Positions 1-11,800 of a stretch of DNA of 64,000 bases are shown in pieces (the first letter of the stretch is position 1; each line of letters starts with the position of its first letter). Source of the stretch: Owenia fusiformis (Eukaryota > Annelida > Polychaeta > Sabellida > Oweniidae). The stretch spans positions 33,359,259-33,423,258 of the forward strand of contig CAIIXF020000009.1 of the NCBI GenBank assembly GCA_903813345.2, given 5' to 3'. The position numbers and the translations under genes were made by a program. The notes beneath the pieces are model-generated. The model saw only the letters and a program-made list of their open reading frames with translations. It did not search any database and was not told the origin of the DNA.

Positions 1-150
1 GAGCACATACGTTATATATACGTTATATTTGGATGTTTCTCTGCCATGTTATTTTCAATAAGATTAACATGGCTGAAATTCTTCAAATTACAAGACGGCA
101 CAACCTTATTGCACAAAAAACTAAAAAATCTGAAATATGCAAATGCCATT

Positions 151-272
151 CATGTACATTATGAATATACTTTTCCTTATATTATTGCACAATGGTCTCC
201 CAATTTCTTATTTTTGCCGTTCTACTGACGAAATGAAGCAAATATATGGAAAAGTGTATTCATAATGTACAT
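151..272. mobile_element. Small hairpin MITE inserted in the left arm
   Basis: The block starts TGTACATTATGAATA and ends with its near reverse complement TATTCATAATGTACA, so it forms a hairpin. The matching place in the right arm (near 2625) lacks it, which shows the insertion is younger than the arm duplication. A second, right-truncated copy lies at about 2810-2900, just outside the right arm. Confidence 0.6.
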
Positions 273-946
273 GAACACGCGGTAGTATCTCTTCGGGACG
301 TATCGAAACCACTCCGTCCCGAAAAAACCGTTAATTTGAATTTAAAACCTACCCCAGTGTTTGAAAATCAAGGATTGTGAGTCTCACACTTCACCGTTTT
401 TCTTCAAACTTGTTCCGTACAAAGCTTCACAGAAATACCTTTCGGTCGATACATTGTTTTCGTGTACAAAGTACCTCGTTTTAGCGGCGTTTTGGTCCCC
501 AGCTGCGAGATAAAGCAAATTTTCATAACTTTCAACTGTAAGTCAAGTTATCTCGCCAGTCTTTTACCCATTCTCGTTCATAATTTCAGAATGGACTCCC
601 ATTACAACCTTCCATCGCTACGTTTTGATTTTTGGGCATCAAACGCAGCAGTTTCTAAATCATCCACACATCTCTTAAAATTTGACTAATACGTCCCGTC
701 ACCTTCCACTACGCCCCGCCGAGTCTATGACTACAAACGTGGAGTTGTATTCTAAAACATTTTGTTCATCGTTGTGTAATTTTACATAGGTTTGCCTTGG
801 TCGATTTTGAAATATCAGATGAATTTATATTTTTTCATGGGGAGGCGGTAATAGAATCTGAAACAGGTCCTTTACCGGGATAATAGTTTCAATAATGCAG
901 TAGCAGGTTTCGTGTAATTGGTGACAAAATATACTTTTACATGATA

Positions 947-1345
947 CTGTCCCCTCCATAAGTTTGGCAACCTTAGCTCCCCATTGAACTACGTGTTAAA
1001 GCCTATTTATGTTTGAATTTTTATCTACATAACCTGCGGGGGAAATACTTACAAAATTGACGTAAATATAACTTGACTTTATTCCCAATACCTCCAAATT
1101 TTCTTGATGTTTTTCCTCAATTACAATAGATCGGAAATGGATGATAAATCTGATGAATTTTTGAAAATCGATATTCCCATGTAAACCCATGAGAATTGAT
1201 ATGTTTGTCGCATGTCATACGACAGAATATCCATCAATCTGAGTACTAGCAAAAAGTACAAGTTAGGTACAGTAGACAGCTGAATTTGCTATCTTTATTT
1301 AACAAAAAGTTGATACGTTTCTTCAGGTTCAACAAAGTTATAGGT
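947..1345. mobile_element. Partial Tc1/mariner-like foldback element
   Basis: It begins after a TA with CCCTCCATAAGTTTGGCAACC and is similar over about 400 bp to the left half of the complete element at 17513-18388. The matching right end is not found nearby, so this copy is truncated or was rearranged inside the inverted repeat. Confidence 0.55.
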
Positions 1346-2809
1346 TAGGGTTGTCCAAATCTGCAAAATTTTCCAAAAATCTGTCATCTGATAGATTCTA
1401 GTTACAAATTGACTCTTGGTACAAATATTTACACTCTAGACCCCTGGGAAATTTTTCCACGCGTCTCACTTGAAGTTTTGGTAATTTTGACAAATATGCC
1501 GTTTTAATAAATAGTTTATAACTCAAAATTAAACTGTTGTATTTCAGGAATATGTATTTTTTCTTCATGTATGATTTTCAATAACCCTACAGGCACCACT
1601 TTTTTAGCTAATTTCAAAATAACGGAGATGTTATCAAAATTGAGCAATATTGGCACAAAAACGTTTCTAGATTCATATAAAGAATGCATCATCATACAAC
1701 ACTAATTGGTATATAAACAACATCTACTGACTTGGTCTGATAATGTAATATAAAGATTTTAACTGTTGTGTGTCAACCTTTCTTCTGTATGATTCCATTG
1801 GATTACATTATGAAACGTGTACCATATAAAATGATACATGTTTCTATTGTTATGCTGAAAATAATATAATTGACATCACCCATCCTTTCGCATTTAAACA
1901 TTTTTTCAAGGATAGGGCACTTGAAACGTTTACTAAAAATATTTTCAATTGTTCAGTAATTAAAATCTTTATATTGCAATATCGGGAAATCTAAATTTTA
2001 GGGAGATTTTGGACCACCCTATTATAGGTATATTGAAAATGGACAAGAATGGGTAAATCTTAAAACACAATCCGATTGGTATTTACTATTTAGAATCGAC
2101 AATGGCAACCTACAAACGGACACATCGATGGACAAATTGTTTTAGAATGCAACTCTACGTGTATAGTGATAGACTCGGCGGGGCGTAGTGGAAGATGACG
2201 GGACGTATTGGTCAAATTTGAAGAGATGTGTGGATGATTTAGAAACTGCTGCGTTTGATGCCCAAAAATCAAGACGTAGCGATGGAAGGTTGTAATGGGA
2301 GTCCATTCTGAAATTATGGGCGAGAATGGGTAAAAGACTGGCGAGATAACTTGACTTACAGTAGAAAGTTATGAAAATTTGCTTTATCTCACAGCTGGGG
2401 ACCAAAACGCCGCTAAAACGAGGTACTTTGTACACGAAAACAATGTATCGACCGAAAGGTATTTCTGTGAAGCTTTGTACGGAACAAGTTTGAAGAAAAA
2501 CGGTGAAGTGTGAGACTCACAATCCTTGATTTTCAAACACAGGGGTAGGTTTTAAATTCAAATTAACGGTTTTTTCGGGACGGAGTGGTTTCGATACGTC
2601 CCGAAGAGATACTACCGCGTGATGAATGACATTTGCATATTTCAGATTTTTTAGTTTTTTGTGCAATAAGCCTGTGCCGTCTTGTAATTTGAAGAATTTC
2701 AGCCATGTTAATCTTATTGAAAATAACATGGCAGAGAAACATCCAAATATAAGAGGCCACACACTTTATAAGCCAAACTAGAAGCAATCCAAGATATACA
2801 AATGTCATT

Positions 2810-2900
2810 CATGTACATTATGAATATACTTTTCCATATATTATTGCACAATGGTCTCCCAATTTCTTATTTTTGCCGTTCTACTGACGAAATGAAGCAG
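2810..2900. repeat. Truncated second copy of the hairpin MITE
   Basis: About 90 bp nearly identical to 151-241. The closing inverted end is missing here. Confidence 0.55.
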
Positions 2901-5848
2901 TGAAATGGACTCTAAATATGAATAGTCACGTGCTTTTTCAGCGGTAATACCCATGCGCATAAAAAGTACAATGCGCATGTGCACTTATGCGCTAAAAGTT
3001 AAAAAATGGTGCGTGTCAGTTCTGGAATTTCTCCACTTTAACTGCAATTACACAACAAGTAGGACTTATTGTCACCACGCATCATGAAAAGAGCAAGTTA
3101 CATTCAATTATCTTCTTAAATACCGTTTCTTATTCCACCGCGCCTGCTGGAAGTTGGAGAAAACCACTTCACAAGACGGTAAATTTTAACGGTTCATCAG
3201 CTGACTTTTGAGCCAGCTGTGTTCAGTAAGGAAAATGTGATGAATGGGGTACAGATATCAGAATTTTATTAGGAAGTACCTCCTAAAGTAACATTAAGTG
3301 AGGAAGGCTTCTTCCAGGTTTATAACACATACAACTAGATCTAGATCTGTGGAAAATGAGCCGAACTCGCAATCTGATTGGCTGTCGCACTGCGACAGAA
3401 ATCGTGTATAAGTCATTGTGCATAATTAGATCACATGATTCAGTTTAATCGGGTGCTTCCAAATTGGTTATAGCAGGGGGAAGGAGGTACAGATTCTGGA
3501 CACCTGCTTATGAGGATGGGGGCACAGCTATTAGAATTTCTATTAGGAAGTACCTCCTAAAGTAACATGTGAGGAAAATGTTTGAGACTTAATTAATATA
3601 GATTTACGGTTACGTCACGTTTTTAATTCCAAAATCATTTCGTCGTCACCAATCGAAGCAATTCGATGAACAATCTTTGAAATTACACATTTATTGTAAG
3701 TTTTTATACACAAGATTTGCCCCATTTGTTCATCATTCTATAATCTTTCATTAAGCTCAAAATGATAAAGTTCACCCCGGAAACAACCCAAGATTGCGTT
3801 TCGGGGCAAACAGCAGCTTTATATGAAATTTTCAAATGTTATTCCTATTATAGTATGAATATATTTTTCCATATATTAAGGGACTGTTATTTTTTGATAC
3901 ATTATTTTTCGGGTTATATTGATGAAACTGAAATATTAAATGGACTGTTATCATTTTGAATATTATTTAAGAAATATTTGTGAAATTGTCATCTAATGGG
4001 GATGCAGCTTGGTCATGACTGGTAAGAGGAAAAAGTGAAACTGTATTCTCAAATAACCAATATAGACATTGATATGTACTCTGTGATCACCCCAGCATTA
4101 GAGCTAGTGGGCGGAGCACCCACCTGAGATTTTGAAAATATGCTTGTACCCACCTGAAAATCCATTTGCACCCACTTGAAAATGAGAAAGATCATGAAAA
4201 ATTGGCACATTTTGACCAATTTTGATCTGAATAGTGAAAATTAAAATTTTGCACCATGTTGAGAAAAAATCCTTGGGAGATCACTGGTACTCACATGCTA
4301 CAAAGAGGCACAAAAAGCTATGTTTAACATAATTCTGTTCATAAATAGTAAGAATGTAAAATCATAAGTGAGAACTAGCAAATACATAAGCAGACGTTTA
4401 CCTGATGCAAGGCTGGAATATACAGAGATGGCCTTGGAATAAGGTAATCCCAACAGCATCAGTTGTTATTCATTGTTTTTTCCATCACAGATACACTTGA
4501 GTATAATATGAGCCCAAATTAGTCTAAAATTGAAACAATTTTTTATCAAGAATACTCATCTGGATCTTGCTAGATCTGATCCTTTCTAAACAAATACACA
4601 ATTATGCGGCTTATGCGCATGTGATATACTGGATATAAACAAACATAAAAAGCAATGAATACGATTCTCATACTTTTGTCTCATCAACTGACCATTAAAT
4701 CAACAAAACAATCTTCAGAATATAGTCAGAAGTATGTAATTTATTAGAAACAATGTAAAGGCAGCTACAATCCTTGCTTAATTGTAGTATGAGGATAAAT
4801 CGTGATTTTCTCAGAAATTTTCAGGATCACGATTTTCACATTTTCAATCGATTGATCATTTTTCGATGTTCATTCGAGTTCTAGTCGATTACCCGAGTCA
4901 CTCGTTACACCACTATAATGATATCAGCATTTGTTAGGCAGTATTTAAAACATACATGTACTTGTTCGGAGTCTAAATAACCTTTTTCAGGCAGGGATGT
5001 ACATGAATAAGTTTTTTTGTATGTCCCAAAACCATTTGGAGAGTTGATATGTGACGAGGGCATGGTGTTTGAAATATTTATATACCCAGTATATGATCAA
5101 GCATGATACACAATAAAATAAAGGGACATATTTTGATATTATTTTTCTTTCTATGTAATCTTGTATTCATGGAGCTTTGGATCAACTTAAACAAATCCTT
5201 TTGTCATTAATATTGTGATGAAGGGGAAATTAGATGAGACGGGTTACTAGCCAAAGTTTGAAATACCAAGCTACAAAATCGATCTAATGGATCATTTTCT
5301 ATATTTACAAGTAGATGTAACTATAGATGTCAATCATGTTGTTAGGGATAAAATACCAGCATTTACAATTGGAAACTGAAAAAGTCACTTGATTTATTCA
5401 ATATTTCTTAATGTAATGTAAAAGTCCTGGCATACAAAATGATCTTGTTGACATGTGGATTGTAATTTATCCTTAAAATTACTTATTCTACAAAGAATAA
5501 ATCAACTTTTGAGTTTTTCTGTGTCATTGTGTCAATGGGGATCTAGCCCAACTTTTTCAGAAAAGTTAAAAATCCTTAGAAATTGATTAATTAAATGATC
5601 ATGCAAATTCTTCTGAAAAGGAATTTTGTCCTGAATTCACACATATCATAAAATTTGAGAAAATGTAAATTCTTATTGGTAAATGCAAATCTCTTCTGAT
5701 CTCATTAAAATTGAGACTTGGTAAGATTTAGATTAATAGCAATTGTTTAATTGGATAACTGTAGTGGGGAATGTTTTATGCAATAAACATTATCTAAGAT
5801 TATGTTTGTGGTACAATTTGATTAATATTTATGTATGTATTGTTACAG
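2901..5848. other. Region upstream of the first recognised GSPT1 exon
   Basis: No convincing coding exon was recognised. The GSPT1 start codon and N-terminal exons may lie here or left of the window; the usual PAM2 (poly(A)-binding-protein-binding) motif was not found. A 22-bp direct repeat (GGAAGTACCTCCTAAAGTAA) occurs near 3272 and 3547. The segment around 4100-4210 is a low-complexity run built on 'cccacctgaaaat'. Confidence 0.4.
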
Positions 5849-8800
5849 AAAACACTGCTGACAGTGCACCAACACATGAATCTATGGAGGTTGAAGAAAG
5901 TAAGTTACTTTTAGATATAAGAAACAACTTTGAAGGTTCAAAGTTAATGTTATGGCATATCGATCCATGTTTCTTTTTTAGTGTTGTCTGATGCATTGTG
6001 ATACATTTATGTTATTTTAGTAATTGTACTGTACATCTTGTCCGTTCAAATCTTACCAACTAAATACATAACTTTCATGTTCTTGCCATTACTTTTATGA
6101 CCATGGGCTGGCAGTTGACATTTTTCAATAGGCTTTGGTAACATATTGTTACTTTGTAACTACTTACAATAACTAACTATTTAACCCTAAATTCCAGACA
6201 CATCTGTAACTCCCCCTGATGATTGGGAGACCTCTAAAGATGCTAGCACCTGTTCTACTCCCTCAGAAGAATCTGACAAAGGGGGCGGAGCTACAGTCAA
6301 AGCCGCAGCAGAAAGAGTTAAAAGATACTCAGAAACTGAAGTAAAGAAAGACCATGTCAATGTTGTTTTCATAGGCCATGTAGATGCTGGGAAATCAACA
6401 ATTGGAGGTCACATTATGTAAGTTGTGATGAATTATATCTAGTAAAATGTGCAATGCAATTTGGGCACGATTGAGACGATATGAACATACACAATACAGT
6501 GTTCGCGCTAGCCATTAAAATTTTTGAGTCCCAGGGACGCAACCCATTTGAAAAATTTGAGTCCCCATCTTATTTTTTGCGTCCCTCTTATTTCTTCACA
6601 AAGTTCAAGAAAATATTGTGAAAGTGAAAATAAAGTGGGCGATAATAGAGTGCTTACACTAAAATGGGATAAAAATGACATATATTGTAATTTGATGCAT
6701 CTTCCCGATAAATATCTATCACTGGGTCCTTTTCACACAATTCTTAAGTAATGTTATACCAAAATAGTCTGAAATGAATAAAGGAAATGCTCAAATTAAG
6801 AGTTTTGTTTTCACATTTTACAAACTTGCGATCTTGAAGGTCATGTCAAGGTCGTGAACTTTTGCTTCTTTTTATTAACATTTCTCCTTATTCTGAAGAC
6901 TTTTAGATGAAAAACCTTGATCTATCATTAAACAATTATCTTGATATATAACATTAGAACAATATATAATGGTTTCTAGTGGGAATAATAAAGATAATCG
7001 TAAAAAACAATCGTTTCAATTTGTGGGGAACCACAGGGGATTTCTGCAATATTGTATGTTTTGATCTTCCATTTCGATTGCGGCATTTTCCGGAATATAT
7101 CGGAACCAATCAAAATCCATGTCTCATACTGGAAACTCTGTTAATCTTCGGTAGTCATGATAGCCAATCAGATTTGTCGATATAAGTATACCTGGATCAT
7201 TGCTCGTATATCAAGGTAGTGAGTTTGAAAATCTTGATGAAAATCATGTTTCACCGCTACTGTGCTGCAGTAAAAGTTATCTTGAAGCAGTTTATAATTT
7301 TTGCGTCCTAGGGACGTAAGTTGATTTTGATTTTTACGTCCAACCTTCTGAAATTTCCGTAAAAATGGCAAAAAACGGCGTCAACGCGAACACTGACAAT
7401 ATGTGTTTACATGATATTGTAATTAGTCAAAAGTATTGATCGTGTAAGGCATGTACATGCACTATAAAGACCATTTAAGTATTGACATATATTGTTTACA
7501 TATTGCATCTCTAACCAAAGTAAATAAGGGTGGTGTGGTAAGGCTAGAGTATGATCTCTCTTTCGATAAGAATTGATATACCCAGTAATCCTAAACACAA
7601 ACATTAATTTGAGAGACTAACATTGAAAATGTTTTTGAATATAAACTGCACTACAAAGTGACATTGAATGTTCTATCATACTATCCATGTTTCATTCTAG
7701 TGCCACATTAATTGATGTGTGTCCCAATGTTTTGTAATACACTAATGTATTGCTATACTGGACATATTTCGGACAAAACTGCCCATTTGACTTGTTTCAG
7801 AACTTATATTTCCTCTTTTTAATTTGACCTTTGAGGACCTTTGATTGTATTTGCAGGTATCTCACTGGAATGGTTGATAAAAGGACACTAGAAAAATATG
7901 AACGAGAAGCAAAGGAGAAAAACAGAGAAACCTGGTTTGTGAATGATGTTATTATTACCCTGAATAATGCTGATAAAATCTTCCAATATAAGATGAAGTT
8001 TTCCTGGTGATTTATGAAGGTTTTGACAAACAGGTTTTGGATCGATATAGGCCAAGTCGAGGATACTCTTAAGATTTAAAGAAAACAGACACGATTAGCC
8101 TTGCCCAAGTCGGTATTTTTATACTTATCTGATCTTGAATTATTACCACCTTGTACAATCCAATACATTGCCGCTGATATTATGCTAGGTTATTCAGTGG
8201 TTTCGAGATTTCCATAATATGTACGCTGCCAGGGGTATAGTGAAACCTTATTGATTGACAAGATGGCATGGACACAACGTGTGACTTCAGGCTGACTGAC
8301 CAATCAAAACGTTAGGTTGACCTGCGTAAACAAAGCAAACAACCCGTCTACCAACGACTTGAAATTCAATGATCTGATCCCGGGGATCTGATCGAGTGTT
8401 TCTTTAGAGTTACAATATATTATGTAATAAAATGTACATTTGAATGTAAGCAATCATTAATATAAATTAGATCATGCGATGTAATGTTAATTTAAAACTG
8501 AATTAGCGAAGAAAATGCACGAAGACCAAGTCCGGTCATGTAGTCGTCGATCTGATTCAGTGATTGATGTTCGATCATTTGAATTCAGCGTTCGTTTCAA
8601 CATATCTTGTTGAAATCTTCTCACCTCCGGGTATCTGATCGATGCTCCGGCATCCACTAATTTCTGATTGATATTTATCGACTTGGGCAAGGCTAAGACA
8701 CGATGCCCACGATGCCCTCAAGAACAGAAGAATAATCCATCGTTCAGTATCATTGATGTCCAATTTTGGTCTAAATGTTTCAATGATGACTACAAGTTAT

Positions 8801-11800
8801 CCCTGTCTTAACAAGAAATATGTGGATACAGCACGTCAGACTGAGAAACGCGGATTAATTTTTTTTTTCTGTTCAATATGATAGTCATAATAGGCATACT
8901 TTTTTTTTACTTTTTTATTCCACCTCTAGAAATTTGAGATTTCTAAACGATGTGATTTATGTGATTTAGTTCAAAATTCCTATTCCATCAACACAAAAAC
9001 ATTGTGATAACCCTTGGTAAAGTATTTTCACTAACCTCTTGACTACTCAGAGTTGCACAATTTCTTGACATCTTAGAAATGACCTTGAAATCCAGAGTGA
9101 CAGATAATCTGTCAAACACTTTTCAACTAAAATTGCTCTAATTTGAACAATTTTTATCCAATTACACAAAATTCATTTTATAATGTGTATAAATGATCTT
9201 TGTCAACTAATTTCACTAAATTGAGCATCGCCCATTGTATGAAGTAAAATGTCAAAAGTTGGCAAAAATGAAAAATTCTCTGGTTTCAAAATGATTTTAG
9301 AGGCTGGAATTCAATAGGTCAAAACTTATAAATTATGTGATTTAACAATAAAAAATGCCTTTTCAGGTATTTGTCTTGGGCACTTGACACAAACACAGAA
9401 GAGAGAGACAAAGGAAAAACTGTTGAGGTTGGCAGAGCATACTTTGAAACAGAAACTAAACATTTTACTATATTAGATGCACCTGGTCATCGGAGCTTTG
9501 TGCCTAACATGATTGGTGGAGCATCGCAAGCTGATCTTGCAGTGCTGGTAAGGAGTCTTCCATTGTATGCTGTACGAATATTGCATTACAAAGTGACATT
9601 GAATGGTTTACCATCCTACCAATGTTTCATTCTAATGCCAAATTAACAGAGATTTGTCCAATTTGTTTCTAATACTTTATGTGTTACTCCACTGGACACA
9701 TCTCGGACACAGTTGTTTTATGTCACCACCACAAGTGATGACATTATTATAGTCTCCAATTTTTTTGGGGATGGTATTTGGCGTCTGTGGCAGGTGGTGA
9801 CACTTCGCATGTTGTTGCCTTGTTTCACTTTAGAACATGTCTCAAATTGTGGTTATACCACAAAATGAAGTGTTGTGATAGTCATGTATCAAGCCTTGTC
9901 CACAAACCCAATAGCAGAAAACCAAACTGAATCTTACTAACTCCCTGGACCATCTGTATCTTTATGAATCAAGATGGTTGTTTCGGAGACAATAATCATT
10001 TGGTCCATATCACTCAACAAACCTATTTTCTCTCCCAGTAGTCCTACCTGGACTGGTTGTTAGCTTTTGCCATCTAATTTATTTGGGAGAAACTATTGCA
10101 AAACTAAATGTCTTTGTATTTGATGTGTTTCAGGTGATCTCAGCGCGTAAGGGAGAGTTTGAGACAGGTTTTGAAAGAGGGGGTCAAACTAGAGAACATG
10201 CTATGTTAGTCAAAACTGCAGGTGTAAAAAAGTTGGTTGTAGCTATAAATAAAATGGATGATCCAACTGTCAATTGGGATGAAACGAGGTAAGAAATAGA
10301 AATTTTCTTTTAACCTCCCACTGTTTAACCTTAAATATCAGTCAATGGGTCTCTCTGATAAGATTGAAGAATGTATTGTCAGACTTTGTTTCAGAATTGT
10401 ATAAATAAAATATTTAAAACTTAAAATGATTTAACATCTTAAATGTATACAGAAATCTGAGAAATATTTTGATATGAATATTTAAATGATTAACATGTGA
10501 AACTAAATATGGAACTACATTTGAAAATACATAAAAGTTAATGTTATTTTTTCAGATACACAGAGTGTAAAGATAAACTGATCCCATATTTAAAAAAGTG
10601 TGGGTTCAACCCTAAAACAGATATTCACTTCCTGCCAGTATCAGGGATCACAGGTGCCTTCCTCAAGGAGCCCGATCCTCAATGCAAGTTTTATGAGTAA
10701 GTTTTCCATTCTTGAGTCTCACATTTTTCCTGAATTTAGCTGCGATTGTACGCTATGGTACAGTAAAACAGGTCTCGAACCCTAAAAGGCCAAGTGTTAT
10801 TGGAAGTTTTGAGAATATGATTGTGGATTAGATATAGAAAACTGAAATCTTGAAAGATGTTTGCTGTGCACTGTTTACTTAACAATTTTGGCTTATGAAC
10901 TGTGAACATCTTACAAGAAATTTATTGAGAATTATTTGTGGTTAAAGTTTCAATGATGACTACAAGTTATCCCTGTCTTAACAAGCAGTATGTGGATACA
11001 GCACGTCAGACTGAGAATCTTTTACAAGCAATAGATTGATTACACCTTGATTTTTCTGATCATTTCTTGAAACGAAATTTTTGTTTTATTTCCAGTGGTC
11101 CACCCTTGTTGACATATCTAAATGATCTGCCTCTATTGAATCGCAATAGTGAGGGCCCACTACGGCTTCCCATTGTAGATAGATATAAGGTATGTCCATA
11201 GAACATCAAGTGATTATTGTTGCGATGTCATGTTTTTTTTTGTTGTCTAATGTTTCAATGATGACTACAAGTTATCCCTGTCTTAACAAGCAATATGTGG
11301 ATACAGCACGTCAGACTGAGAAGCTTCATTCAACAACGGATATATGATATACAGATGTCTTAATTTCATAATACTTACAGTCAGTGTTGAGGTCAGTTCC
11401 TCAATTGTGATAAAAAATGACTCTGAAGGTTAGAAATATGTGTCTTGGGAAACATGTATACATGTTTTACTTAAAATTGGATGATCGTTAAATAAATTGA
11501 AATTGTTAATCTGTATATACAAGTCTTTAAATTTCAGGATATGGGAACAATTATTCAAGGAAAGGTAGAATCTGGAACAGTTAAGAAGATGAGTTATTTA
11601 CTAATGCCAAATAGGGTAAGAACTTGTAATTTGTCAGAAACCTGTTTAAAGCGAACACTCATGGATTGGCTTAATTGGTAAATTGGATATGAAAAGTAAA
11701 ACTGAAAAATAAACAATTCATGGTGTTCATTCAGCTTACCTGAATCTCTTAGAATTTAGAAATGTACATTATGCCCAACATTATAGATTCATTGAGTTCA

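Larger units (their letters stand above)
23..2751. repeat. Large imperfect inverted repeat (foldback-type element)
   Basis: The left arm (about 23-815) reappears as the reverse complement at about 2090-2751. The arms are highly similar and are separated by about 1.3 kb of AT-rich spacer. Short conserved reading frames occur in both arms, but they have no recognisable domain and the arms also differ by insertions, so I do not call them genes. The left arm carries an extra hairpin insert at about 151-272. The spacer contains a piece of the Tc1/mariner-like foldback family found again near 17.5 kb. This is probably a foldback or composite DNA transposon; no transposase is visible. Confidence 0.7.

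Noticed and set aside
462-689. Conserved 75-codon frame, also present in the opposite arm (2142-2435)
   Set aside because: The similarity comes from duplication of the whole DNA arm; no domain, no splice context, and the frames end differently.
9371-9646. 91-codon single-exon frame
   Set aside because: Only its first part (to 9547) is GSPT1 exon; the rest reads through a splice donor into intron.
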